A stretch of 13,442 nt of DNA from Candidatus Rhabdochlamydia sp. (GCA_030044075.1 JASHWM010000122.1:1-13442); one strand, 5' to 3'. Positions 1 through 8,237 are shown, counted from the first letter of the stretch. The notes: generated by a model from the letters alone, not told the origin. Made by a program: numbers and translations.

Positions 1-298
1 TCTCGGGATCGACCTCATCCAGGCTTTGCAGCGATTGTTTTTTTTTCGGCGCTGAATAGTAGGTAATATCTTGATAGTCGAGCGGTGAAAAGCGCAAGTT
101 CGCCCATACAGGCTCCTTCATCTGCTTCCACCTTTGAAAAGCTTTCAAACGAAAATCCAGAAGAAAAGAAGGCTCGTTCTTCATCGAAGAAATTAAGCGT
201 ATCGTCTCTTCATTTAATCCTTTTGGCAAGCTTTCTGTCTCTATATCGGTGACAAAGCCGTACTTATAGGTCTCAGAAAACATCTGTTCTGTTGTCAT
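1..298 (-). CDS. sufB: SufB, Fe-S cluster scaffold subunit (N-terminal 99 codons only)
   Basis: The minus-strand frame opens at the ATG at 298 and runs off the left edge without a stop. The visible 99 residues carry the SufB N-terminal pattern: a GLNEETIRLISS segment (about residues 28-39), then EPSFLLDFRLKAFQRW (about 43-58), then LDYQDITYYSAPKK near residues 75-88. These align with the 'KGINEEVVRAISAKRNEPEWMLEFRL...LNYQDYSYYSAP' region of E. coli SufB (about 495 residues). SufB is the central scaffold of the SufBCD complex, which assembles Fe-S clusters in the cytosol using sulfur delivered by SufS. An AGG at 305-307 lies 6 nt before the ATG, and a near-consensus promoter lies just upstream. 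In C. trachomatis, as I recall it, sufB (CT684) heads sufBCDS, so sufC, sufD and sufS probably lie to the left of this window. Identity is secure despite truncation by the window edge. Confidence 0.93.
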   Translation of the reverse strand, partial: MTTEQMFSETYKYGFVTDIETESLPKGLNEETIRLISSMKNEPSFLLDFRLKAFQRWKQMKEPVWANLRFSPLDYQDITYYSAPKKKQSLQSLDEVDPE

Positions 299-319
299 AA
301 ACTACCTGAAAAAAAAAGA

Positions 320-348
320 ATTATAGAACATTTTTACAATTTTCTCAA
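320..348 (-). promoter_or_regulatory. Sigma-70/66-type promoter for sufB
   Basis: On the minus strand there is a TTGAGA -35 (343-348), a 17-nt spacer and a perfect TATAAT -10 (320-325). This predicts a transcript start near 313, about 15 nt before the sufB ATG, which leaves just enough room for the AGG ribosome site. It is the best promoter match in the window. The assignment is by pattern only. Confidence 0.72.
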
Positions 349-431
349 TCAGCAGAATTTTATTCGAAAAAATAAATGAAAATCTGACAAATTTTTTTAT
401 TTATTTTGTAAATCTTAAATTTATTCTAGTA

Positions 432-470
432 TCAATTTGTTCAAATTGACATCATTTTTTAGAAAATGAT
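432..470. promoter_or_regulatory. Two adjacent perfect palindromes in the sufB / repeat-protein spacer
   Basis: TCAATTTG-TT-CAAATTGA (432-449; 8-nt arms, 2-nt centre) is followed one base later by ATCATTTT-TTAG-AAAATGAT (451-470; 8-nt arms, 4-nt centre). They lie near the middle of a 275-bp AT-rich divergent spacer (299-573), roughly 105-135 bp from each start codon. The short-centred first palindrome looks like a dimeric regulator operator, and the second could be an operator or a hairpin. No specific regulator can be named. The rest of the spacer is AT-rich with the two promoters and no gene. Confidence 0.4.
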
Positions 471-502
471 ATGTTCTATCTAAACAATATCTTAAGAATT
501 TA

Positions 503-529
503 TTTACATTTTATGACGACTGTTATAAA
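503..529 (+). promoter_or_regulatory. Candidate promoter for the 28-residue-repeat protein gene
   Basis: TTTACA (503-508) and TATAAA (524-529) are separated by a short 15-nt spacer, with the -10 ending 44 nt before the start codon. The -10 is good but the spacer is below the usual 16-18 nt, and AT-rich DNA yields such matches by chance. Confidence 0.35.
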
Positions 530-573
530 AAGCTCGGTCTCACCAATCATTTTTTTTCAATAAAAAGGTATAA

Positions 574-2721
574 ATGTCTGTTAAAGCACTCGTAAACTTG
601 CAGGCCTCGAGCCTAAGGATCATCTACGGGAATCCTAGAGAAGAAGTTGCATCTCCTCAAAAATACAGCATTGGAAAAAAAGGGGTCGCAGAAACACACG
701 TGACTTCTTTTGTCGTGAACTATTGCGCCTATATGCGAGACAATTACGGGATTCAACTTAGATCTGCCAATGCTTCTTTTCAAAAAAAACAAGTCGACTC
801 CTTCCTTCTTGAAACTGAAGAACAGCCCTCGATCTACGAGGGAATGCTATGCTCGCTGGAAGTACATCCGAAAGATGTCCAGAAAGTCGCATTTTGGATA
901 GAGGCAGGCGCAAAGCCTACGACGCCCACTCTTCTCAAAGCAATAGAAAAGAAAGCTTCACTGCAAATCCTGCAATTAATGATCAACCAGGGCGCAAGGC
1001 CAACTACAGCTGTCCTCAACGAAGCTGTAGGATCGGGCGATTCTCCAGAGATTGTCGCTCTTCTCCTCAGCAATAACGCCAAGCCAACAGCAAGAACCCT
1101 GCAAATGGCTTTGGACAATTCCTTTCCCACAGAGACGATCCTGGCCTTTATTAAGGCAGGCGCCAAGCCCGATTTGAAAGATGATGAAACAGATGGTTTT
1201 GACAAATTGGGCATTGAAATTGCTTTAGGAGCTAAGAGCAATCCTCAAATCATTCGCGCGCTCATAAAAGCCAAAGGGATGATCTCGCACCGGACCCTAG
1301 ACATTGCCATGAGATGCTCTCGTTTGGAAGATTCCTTAGAGATCACAAGGCTTCTTATCGAGTATGGAGCGCCCGTAACTTCGCTGACGGTCCTCTTTGC
1401 CATACAAAACAGAGAAACTGAAGAGGTTGTCCAAATGCTTTTTGATGCTGAACCAGAGGATGGCTTTGATTTGGAGACAATAGAAAAGAGCTCCTCTAAC
1501 TCCTATTATTACACTACTTCATCTTTATATGAGTCGACAATCCTGATGATAAACGGTGCGATCGAACTAAACTACTCTGTTGCAACAATAGAGAGATTAT
1601 TGGGATTGGGCCTCACGGTTTATCAGGAGAACCTTTATACGTGCTTTAAGGCAAAAAGCCCCCTTGATGTGGTTGCGGTTATTCAAGACCATCTTCAGGA
1701 CCAAGGAAAGCAGCCTTCCGAAAAAGACCTGGTAGAAGCTCTAAAACATCAAAGCCCGGATGATGTCATTGAATATGTTCTTGCGACATTACAGGCAAAC
1801 GAGGCCACCCTCTCTACTAGATGCATCGAAACAGCAGTTGCAGGCAATGTCCCTATTAAATTGGTAAAAACTCTCATAGACAAGGGGTGCCCTTATCCTA
1901 AGGAGATCGTAGACAGGGCGCTTGCCAATGAATATGATATGGCTGCGATTCAGCACTTGATCTCATTAGGTAGCCATCCATCAGAAAGGGGGCTTTTACA
2001 TGCGATTTCACATAAGTTTGACATTGCAGACATTCAATATTTGCTCCAATTCATGCAGACTCCTTCTTCCGAGTCTATGTTAAGCGCACTTAGAACTGCA
2101 AGCCGAGCAAGCAATGAATATGCAATAAAAATTATTGGCATTCTTTCAGAAAAAGGGGTGAAACCTTCTTCGGAGGTCCTTCTTTGCGCAATCCAAAACC
2201 ACGATAAATTTACGCTTGAGCACTGCATGATGATCATGGGGCTTGGAGCGGTTCCTACTACAGAATGCCTCAACTCAGCCCTGCAGCTCCGATGCCCGAC
2301 TCAATTCCTGACGGATTTAATGGCAAAAGGAGCCAAACCAGACGCGCTTACCCTCAACTTAGTCGTCTGTAGGCAAACTCATGATTTGCAAGTCGGCACA
2401 CTTGTCCAAATGGGAGCCGTCCCGGATGACAAAACACTTGCCTATGCCATTCAATCAGGAAGAAGTGCAGCCGATGTGGCATCACTCATCAAAGCTGGGG
2501 CAGTCCCTTCATCAGACAACCTCGCAGCGGCCATTAAAGGACGAAGTCCTCAGGATGTCGTCAAATTGTTGATCACTCCTCATACAGAGATCACGCCAAG
2601 GACCTATGAAATTGCAAAAGAGAGCAACAGGTTTGATGAAGAAACGCTCCATAAGCTTGGTTTAACGGCAACCCTTCCCCCTAAACAAGTCCCTGGGCTT
2701 TTTTTTAAACTATATGAGTAG
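574..2721 (+). CDS. Large ankyrin-like repeat protein with 28-residue repeats, function unknown
   Basis: A 715-residue protein with no signal peptide or membrane segment. From about residue 95 to 690 it consists of degenerate helical-hairpin repeats of the form GAxPTxxTLxxAIxxxxxxxIxxLIxx. The GA(K/R/V)P turns fall exactly 28 residues apart at 112, 140, 168 and 196, and again at 558, 586, 614 and 642. Units in between vary from 26 to 38 residues, with a Ser/Tyr-rich interruption near 305-320. The core resembles ankyrin repeats (TLLKAI for helix 1; ILQLMINQGA for helix 2), but each unit is about 5 residues shorter than the canonical 33, consistent with loss of the beta-hairpin loop. The first 90 residues are unrecognised. 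The start is supported by AAAAAGG (562-568) 5 nt before the ATG. Such proteins usually mediate protein-protein contacts, and a role as a secreted host-interacting protein is only a guess. It is convergent with kdsB, with one base between the stops. From memory, C. trachomatis has a TPR protein (CT683) at this position. Confidence 0.85.
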   Translation: MSVKALVNLQASSLRIIYGNPREEVASPQKYSIGKKGVAETHVTSFVVNYCAYMRDNYGIQLRSANASFQKKQVDSFLLETEEQPSIYEGMLCSLEVHPKDVQKVAFWIEAGAKPTTPTLLKAIEKKASLQILQLMINQGARPTTAVLNEAVGSGDSPEIVALLLSNNAKPTARTLQMALDNSFPTETILAFIKAGAKPDLKDDETDGFDKLGIEIALGAKSNPQIIRALIKAKGMISHRTLDIAMRCSRLEDSLEITRLLIEYGAPVTSLTVLFAIQNRETEEVVQMLFDAEPEDGFDLETIEKSSSNSYYYTTSSLYESTILMINGAIELNYSVATIERLLGLGLTVYQENLYTCFKAKSPLDVVAVIQDHLQDQGKQPSEKDLVEALKHQSPDDVIEYVLATLQANEATLSTRCIETAVAGNVPIKLVKTLIDKGCPYPKEIVDRALANEYDMAAIQHLISLGSHPSERGLLHAISHKFDIADIQYLLQFMQTPSSESMLSALRTASRASNEYAIKIIGILSEKGVKPSSEVLLCAIQNHDKFTLEHCMMIMGLGAVPTTECLNSALQLRCPTQFLTDLMAKGAKPDALTLNLVVCRQTHDLQVGTLVQMGAVPDDKTLAYAIQSGRSAADVASLIKAGAVPSSDNLAAAIKGRSPQDVVKLLITPHTEITPRTYEIAKESNRFDEETLHKLGLTATLPPKQVPGLFFKLYE

Positions 2722-2722
2722 G

Positions 2723-3478
2723 CTAACCTGAAACTTTTTGTTTCAGGTACGCTTCAGCTTTTGCAATATGTTCAGGAAGATCGATGCCCAGGACCTCAAA
2801 TGTCGTCTCGTGCGCTTTCATCGAAAGGCCGTTATAGAGAAAGCGCAGCTGCTCTAAACTTTCAGCAAGTTCGATGTAGGCAGGAGAAAGACCTCCTATC
2901 TTCTGGAGGGCCCGCCTTCTGTAGGCATAGATCCCGATATGCTTATAATAGATGCGGTCCTTGGCATTTGGGTCACGGTAATAGGGAATGGTAGACCTTG
3001 AAAAATAAAGGGCCCTATCATCTTTGTCGCAGACGACTTTCACGACATTTGGAGATTCAATGTCTTCTTGATTGATCAGCCTTTTTTTCAATGTCCAGAG
3101 ATCGCAGCTCTGGTCATCGACAGACTGAAGAAGGGAAAGGATCATCTCCTTCTGAATGAAAGGCTCATCTCCCTGCCAATTGACAAAGACATCAGCATCT
3201 ACAAGCTTCTTTCTCTCCAGTTCGCAAAGGCGGTCGGTCCCAGTCAAGCAATTGACCGACGTCATCAGGGATGTGCCGCCAAAACTTTGTACAAGATCAG
3301 CAACCTCTTTGTCATCGACAGCAAAAACAATCTTATCAAAAAAAGAAGCGGCGCTTGCTGATTCAAAGACCCACTGCAGAATGGGCTTGCCTGCGATGCT
3401 TGCAAGCATTTTACGGGGAAACCGTGTGGATGCAAGGCGGGCAGGTATGACGCAAGCGATTGTTTGTGATCCTAACAT
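2723..3478 (-). CDS. kdsB: 3-deoxy-manno-octulosonate cytidylyltransferase (CMP-KDO synthetase)
   Basis: A 251-residue cytosolic enzyme that activates KDO with CTP to CMP-KDO, the donor for the KDO region of lipopolysaccharide. The nucleotide-binding opening IPARLASTRFPRKML is at residues 11-25. The GTDR motif is at 80-83, and NWQGDEPFI (100-108) contains the metal-binding Asp region. ALYFSRSTIPYYR (156-168), YKHIGIYAYRR (178-188) and the late GIDLPEHIAKAEAYL (231-245) complete the KdsB pattern. Length matches the family (about 245-255). The start is supported by GGTGAG (3482-3487) just before the ATG and by a promoter-like pair upstream. It is transcribed alone, divergent from the permease gene. 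In C. trachomatis kdsB sits elsewhere, beside pyrG (from memory), so its presence here reflects rearrangement. Confidence 0.95.
   Translation of the reverse strand: MLGSQTIACVIPARLASTRFPRKMLASIAGKPILQWVFESASAASFFDKIVFAVDDKEVADLVQSFGGTSLMTSVNCLTGTDRLCELERKKLVDADVFVNWQGDEPFIQKEMILSLLQSVDDQSCDLWTLKKRLINQEDIESPNVVKVVCDKDDRALYFSRSTIPYYRDPNAKDRIYYKHIGIYAYRRRALQKIGGLSPAYIELAESLEQLRFLYNGLSMKAHETTFEVLGIDLPEHIAKAEAYLKQKVSG
2726..2748. terminator. Perfect hairpin at the convergent repeat-protein / kdsB junction
   Basis: Nine-base arms (ACCTGAAAC at 2726-2734 and GTTTCAGGT at 2740-2748) flank a TTTTT loop. The hairpin begins 5 nt after the repeat-protein stop and lies inside the last codons of kdsB. Neither strand has a T tract after it, so it is not a canonical intrinsic terminator, though it could stabilise or end the plus-strand transcript. 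Confidence 0.35.
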
Positions 3479-3509
3479 TTTCTCACCAATTTAAAATTAT
3501 TGAAGAGCA

Positions 3510-3538
3510 TTTGTAATTAATTAGTTGTTTTTTTTCAA
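3510..3538 (-). promoter_or_regulatory. Candidate promoter for kdsB
   Basis: On the minus strand TTGAAA (3533-3538), a 17-nt spacer and TACAAA (3510-3515) lie 31 nt upstream of the kdsB ATG. Spacing and position are right and the -10 has two mismatches. The 124-bp spacer 3479-3602 holds no gene. Confidence 0.5.
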
Positions 3539-3602
3539 TAAAAAATGATTGTTTAGAAAATAATAAAACTTTACCTTGAGCATAAACAAACGTGGTTGAC
3601 CT

Positions 3603-4799
3603 ATGCGTATATTCCGTTCTTTTGGGCATGTCTTTGGTGGAACACTGTTGATTACGGGCACAACGATCGGTGTTGGAATGCTAGCCCTGCCTATCGCAAC
3701 AGGCCCTGCCGGCTTTGTCCCTTCTGTAGTCTCCTATTTGATCTGCTGGGCCTTCATGCTCTGCACAGGCCTTCTCTTACTCGAAGTTTGCGCATGGATG
3801 CCAAAGGGGGCGAACCTGATCACAATGGCCCACCGTCTTTTGGGGCCTGTGGGAGAATGGGTTTGCTGGCTGGTGTACCTTTTTTTATTTATTACCGTCA
3901 TGGTCGCACATATTTTGGGCGGAGGCAGCATCTTTTCTGAATTTTCTGAAGGAGCTCTGTCCGCCCCTCTTGCCATGATCATCTACGTCATCATTTTTGC
4001 ACCGATTGTGTACTTCGGTACAAAGTGGGTGGACAGGTTCAACATTGTCCTTGTGGCAGGTGTTGCCATTACCTATCTCTTATTCATTTATGTCGCCCAT
4101 AAACATGTCGACCTATCTTTGCTCAAACATTCAGACTGGCCAAAAACACTGATTGCCATTCCGGTGCTTTTTACATCGTTCACTTACCAGGTCATCATCC
4201 CAACATTGATGAACTACATGGACAGGAACGTAAAAAAAGTACGCCTTGCCATCATTATCGGTTCTAGCATTCCCCTGGCCGTCTATCTGATCTGGGAGTT
4301 TTTAATCTTAGGGATCGTACCCCTTGCAGGAGAAAATGGCCTTATGGAAGCTGCAAAAAGGGGGCATAACGCAGTCATCCCTCTCAAGTATTTCCTGGAA
4401 AACCCAACAGTCTTTTCCATAGGAAAGTATTTTGCATTCTTCACGATGACAGCATCGTATCTCGCGCTTGCCCTAGCATTTTTTGATTTTCTCTCCGATG
4501 GGCTAAAAGCAAAAAAGAACGGTGTTTCCAAGTTCACCATCTGCGCGATCGTCTTCCTGGTGCCGACTATTATCGCATTTTTACAACCCGATATCTTTAT
4601 TACTGCCCTTAGCTACGCTGGAGGGATCAGTATCGCCATCCTTTTTGGGCTATTTCCCCCTCTGATGGCATGGATCGGACGATATAAGAAGCACTACCAT
4701 GAGCAACACTACCTCCTCCCTGGAGGAAGAGTTTTTCTTGGATTCCTCATAATTCTTATTGTGCTTGAGCTAATCACAGACTTTTTGATCAATATCTAG
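3603..4799 (+). CDS. tyrP: Aromatic amino-acid (tyrosine/tryptophan) permease, HAAAP family
   Basis: A 398-residue integral inner-membrane transporter, close in length to E. coli TyrP (about 403). The family signature GTTIGVGMLALPIAT is at residues 19-33 in the first helix. TSFTYQVIIPTLMNYMDRN (191-209) corresponds to the conserved 'F.yhn.iPsl..y' region. FFDFLSDGL (293-301) matches the conserved FDFLAD segment. About eleven hydrophobic helices can be counted, the last at 375-396. Members import tyrosine or tryptophan by cation symport, and Chlamydia species carry tyrP copies as important uptake routes. Tyrosine versus tryptophan specificity cannot be decided here. The ATG has only a weak upstream ribosome site (GTGG about 9 nt before), but the N-terminus fits the family. 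It is divergent from kdsB, and its 3' end overlaps the pbp2 3' end by 11 nt. Confidence 0.9.
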   Translation: MRIFRSFGHVFGGTLLITGTTIGVGMLALPIATGPAGFVPSVVSYLICWAFMLCTGLLLLEVCAWMPKGANLITMAHRLLGPVGEWVCWLVYLFLFITVMVAHILGGGSIFSEFSEGALSAPLAMIIYVIIFAPIVYFGTKWVDRFNIVLVAGVAITYLLFIYVAHKHVDLSLLKHSDWPKTLIAIPVLFTSFTYQVIIPTLMNYMDRNVKKVRLAIIIGSSIPLAVYLIWEFLILGIVPLAGENGLMEAAKRGHNAVIPLKYFLENPTVFSIGKYFAFFTMTASYLALALAFFDFLSDGLKAKKNGVSKFTICAIVFLVPTIIAFLQPDIFITALSYAGGISIAILFGLFPPLMAWIGRYKKHYHEQHYLLPGGRVFLGFLIILIVLELITDFLINI

Positions 4800-7700
4800 G
4801 AATCTGAAATGGAGCGGGAGGCTGCGTCTGCTTGCTGCGGATCTCTCTCCATTTTTTAACGATCTGCGCAGCGATCGGGGCCCCTTCTTTACCCGATTTT
4901 CCAAACTGCAAATAAACCACCACCACAAGTTCAGGTTCTGCATCGGCCAGCTCCCTTTTGTCTGAAATATTAAAAGATGTCGCCGCAAACCACACATTGT
5001 TCATGATGGTCGCAGGACTTTGTTCATCAAGGGTGTGCTTGTACTTGATCTCCGCAGTTCCAGTCTTTCCTATAAGCTGGTTTTGTAAAGATTTTAGATC
5101 GTTTAATGAGACAGGATAGTCGTATTTGCTCGGGACGATCGCGCTGGCCCGCGCAGTCCCTCTTGCACCATTGACTGTCATGAACATTCCTTCAAGGAGC
5201 AGGCTCCTCATTTCCTTTGGCAAGAAAATTGTCCTTCGCACCTCCGCAATATGATAGTCGAGACTGGTGCGCTCAATTTTCTCTTGCGCTTCCGTAAAAA
5301 ACGGGAAATCAATGCCTACTAAAGATAGGGCTTCTTGAAAAGGGACCTTCTGCCAATAGTATAAAGATGCTTCCTCGCGAAGGGGTTCTTTGCCAGCAAT
5401 GACCTGGACTATTTTAGGTTTGTAGAGAGTTCCTCCATTTGCAAGGGACGATATCATCAGCGAACATTGCAAAGGGGTCACGACAAGGGAGTGCTGGCCT
5501 ATTGCAAAAGCATAAAGGCCGGTGCGGTTATACCCCACGTCGTCTGGCAAAACTCCGGTATATTCAGCGGGCAGGTCGATGCCGCTGAGCTCACCAAAGC
5601 CAAATAATCTAGACGCCTCGACAAGCGAATTGGGATCTTGCAGGTGTTCTCCTGCCAATATGGAAAAATACATATTGCTCGATTTTTCAAGTGCGCCGAC
5701 AAGATCGATTTTTCCAACATTTGCGTACCCCCTTGGCAATAGCCCGCCTTTATAGAATCGATGGATCGGCTGGCCCTCCAAAGTGTACCCGAGGATCTGG
5801 CGGCTGGACCTCACACTAAAACCACCCTTAATATCATCGATAAGGGTTAGAGGATTGAGATCGTTTACAGAGATGTTGTTTTCCGTCAAATGCTCATAGC
5901 GCTCCACAAGCGCCTGATAAGATGTCATGAGCTTGAACACAGAGCCAAGGGGCGTCGATTGGCTGAACCCATGCGATTTGCTATATCCGTAACCGTTCCT
6001 GGGATAAAAGGCCGCAGCAAGGTCTTTGCCGATCTGTCCTTCTTTGCGGTAACGTGCAAAGCGGTACTTTCCATAAAGGGGTTCCTGGAGGTTCGCAAAA
6101 CCGCGCAGCGTTTGCAAATAAGAAAAGCGCTCTTTCGCAGGGACCTGGGAAATAAACTGGACGCACTTTTGCAGCGATGCATTGTTATTAAAACAACTCT
6201 GTCTAAGACCATCTACCACTCTTTGGTAGCCAACCAGAGGCCCCTGCAGCTGCGCTTTGGCATAAAACGCATCTAGGAAATCTTTTGAATGTGCCTGCCA
6301 AAATTCTTTAAAGAAGAACTTTTCCCTCTCCTCAAGATAGTCCAGGTATGGCTTGGAATGTTTTTTTGCGATTTTCTCTTCGCGGCGCTTTTGCTTTAAA
6401 TAATCCTTGAAAGAAGAATCGCGCCAATTTTGAAAATCGGTTTTTTTAAACTCCTCTCTAATGTTTTTCTCTATCAGCTTTTGCAGGCTGCTGCAGATCT
6501 GGGAAAATTCCCTATATTCGTCGATGCTTTGCTTTTTTACGGTTTTAAGAAGCTCAAGGGAAAAATCTTCCTCTCTCAGCACAATCCTGGAAAGATCCAG
6601 GGCAAGCAATTTGTCATTGTTATGCTTGATCGGTCCCAGGATTTTTACCACTTCTCTTTGAAGGGACTCTGCCTCCCCGGATTTTTGCCAAAGGTTGCGG
6701 ATCTCTCTTTTTTTTTCTTCAGGGGTATTCCTCGCGCTTAAGACATGTCCGTCCCCATCAAAGAGCGCATCGATGACACTCGCAACATGGGCCATCCCTC
6801 CAAAGATGGAGAGCTGTTTGATCGTCCTTTGCAGATGTACCACCTCCTCAATATGGCCCCAATTCTCTACATATGACTTGACGGTGGAGGATTGTGATAG
6901 AACAAAGTCAAGATAGGTCCTCCAGGAAAGATCGAGCGACACTTCCTCAAAACTGTTTTTCGTTGGAGAATAGTATTCTTTATATAAAGGCCTCTTCCCA
7001 TCCCATATTTCACCGATATAGGCCTCTGTTTCGAGCCACTTGAGGCGCTCGCTCCCTTTTTTTCCGGCGCCGCCAATAAAATCATTTGGATTGAACCTCG
7101 GCGACGAGGCAAGAGCGACAATCTCACCTGTTTGCGGGATCATCGCAACAATGGCGCCGCCTTTGATCCAGGGGATCGCATCAGGACGATATTTGTTTGA
7201 GGGAGTTTCATATTGCGCTAATAAAGCTTCCGCTGTCGCCTGCAGTTCGGAAGAAATACTGAGAAGTACTCTTTGACCTGGTACCATCTTTCGAGATCCA
7301 GGCATCACCCTAACAAAGTTGCCTTTGACATCGACCTCCAAATTTTTCTTCCCATAATACCCGCGCAAGCATTCATCAAATGTCGCCTCTATCCCGGCTT
7401 TTCCAACAAAATCATTAATCGTATAGGCCTTCTCCTGAAGCTCAAAAAACCTTTTCCTTACTTCCATCGGTGTGACAAACCCCTTTGGAAGAATAGGGGT
7501 GTCGCCCTCATCGCGAAGCCTGATATATTCTTCGAGCTCATACGTCTCTTCTGCGATCCTGTTATACTCCTGCTGGCTGATCGATCCCATGTATCCAACG
7601 ACATGGGCGCCGACTTTCTCCAAAGGATAGAAGCGCTTTGCGCTTCTTTCCATATGCAGTCCGGGAAAGTTCTTTTCGAGCATCCTCAAACGGAAATACT

Positions 7701-8163
7701 GCTTTTCGGTAATATCTGATTGTATGACGAAAGGGACCTGGGGAAAAAGCGATGCTTTACACTGGATGATATCTTCCAGTTCTGATGCAGACAAGTTCAA
7801 CTCTGCAGCAAGGACCTTGGACAAATTGGCAATATGCTCCGCCCTCGCCTGGACCTTTTTCGAAACTCCGTTTTGATCTTTTTTCCATATAGTCGCAGGG
7901 ATTTGACGGATCTGCGCATAGGAGACAGCCGCGTTATATTGGATCTTGTTCATCGACAAGGGGATATTGAAACGATCTCGAATCGTCGCCCTGTCGGCAT
8001 GTTCGATCACGCTTCTTCTTTGGGGCCGCCTGGCCTGCAGCTGGTGGTACTCCTTCTGAATGACAGCAAGGTACCATACCCGCATCAAAATCAATACGAA
8101 AGCCAGTAAAATAATATTTAAGACCTTGTTGGCTTTCGTAGAAATATCTTGATAGTGAGACAT
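4789..8163 (-). CDS. mrdA: Penicillin-binding protein 2, class B transpeptidase (chlamydial long form)
   Basis: A 1124-residue single-span membrane protein that cross-links peptidoglycan in the periplasm. The membrane anchor is at about residues 14-36. The pedestal/dimerisation domain follows, with RATIRDRFNIPLS (58-70). GGAIVAMIPQTGEIVALASS (335-354) opens the transpeptidase domain. Active-site motifs are all present: SVFK (Ser741, Lys744), SSN (828-830) and KTG (1033-1035). About 370 mostly charged residues separate residue 362 from the SxxK, where E. coli PBP2 (633 residues, Ser330) has roughly 40. C. trachomatis PBP2 (CT682) is also about 1080 residues, so the long form is typical of the phylum. 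Chlamydial PBP2 is the mecillinam target and works in MreB-dependent division without FtsZ. An in-frame stop lies just upstream of the ATG, so 8163 is the earliest start. No good ribosome site is adjacent, and GAGGAA is 18 nt away. Confidence 0.95.
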   Translation of the reverse strand: MSHYQDISTKANKVLNIILLAFVLILMRVWYLAVIQKEYHQLQARRPQRRSVIEHADRATIRDRFNIPLSMNKIQYNAAVSYAQIRQIPATIWKKDQNGVSKKVQARAEHIANLSKVLAAELNLSASELEDIIQCKASLFPQVPFVIQSDITEKQYFRLRMLEKNFPGLHMERSAKRFYPLEKVGAHVVGYMGSISQQEYNRIAEETYELEEYIRLRDEGDTPILPKGFVTPMEVRKRFFELQEKAYTINDFVGKAGIEATFDECLRGYYGKKNLEVDVKGNFVRVMPGSRKMVPGQRVLLSISSELQATAEALLAQYETPSNKYRPDAIPWIKGGAIVAMIPQTGEIVALASSPRFNPNDFIGGAGKKGSERLKWLETEAYIGEIWDGKRPLYKEYYSPTKNSFEEVSLDLSWRTYLDFVLSQSSTVKSYVENWGHIEEVVHLQRTIKQLSIFGGMAHVASVIDALFDGDGHVLSARNTPEEKKREIRNLWQKSGEAESLQREVVKILGPIKHNNDKLLALDLSRIVLREEDFSLELLKTVKKQSIDEYREFSQICSSLQKLIEKNIREEFKKTDFQNWRDSSFKDYLKQKRREEKIAKKHSKPYLDYLEEREKFFFKEFWQAHSKDFLDAFYAKAQLQGPLVGYQRVVDGLRQSCFNNNASLQKCVQFISQVPAKERFSYLQTLRGFANLQEPLYGKYRFARYRKEGQIGKDLAAAFYPRNGYGYSKSHGFSQSTPLGSVFKLMTSYQALVERYEHLTENNISVNDLNPLTLIDDIKGGFSVRSSRQILGYTLEGQPIHRFYKGGLLPRGYANVGKIDLVGALEKSSNMYFSILAGEHLQDPNSLVEASRLFGFGELSGIDLPAEYTGVLPDDVGYNRTGLYAFAIGQHSLVVTPLQCSLMISSLANGGTLYKPKIVQVIAGKEPLREEASLYYWQKVPFQEALSLVGIDFPFFTEAQEKIERTSLDYHIAEVRRTIFLPKEMRSLLLEGMFMTVNGARGTARASAIVPSKYDYPVSLNDLKSLQNQLIGKTGTAEIKYKHTLDEQSPATIMNNVWFAATSFNISDKRELADAEPELVVVVYLQFGKSGKEGAPIAAQIVKKWREIRSKQTQPPAPFQIPRY

Positions 8164-8237
8164 AGGCCAAAATTAAAGAAATTCCTCGATTAATACTGTT
8201 CACAAAAAAAGAAAAAAACACAAGCTTCATCTGGGCG

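Noticed and set aside
834..1241. 135-codon minus-strand ORF inside the repeat-protein gene
   Set aside because: Shadow frame produced by the repetitive coding sequence. The opposite strand gives the coherent 28-residue repeats.
906..2640. A DNA-level tandem repeat or CRISPR array in the repeat-protein gene
   Set aside because: The 84-nt periodicity is only at the protein level. The nucleotide copies are highly diverged, with no identical repeats or spacers.
7273..7719. 148-codon plus-strand ORF opposite pbp2
   Set aside because: Antisense shadow of pbp2, with no ribosome site, family motif or separate spacing. The same applies to 5890-6276, 6430-6741 and 7834-8109.
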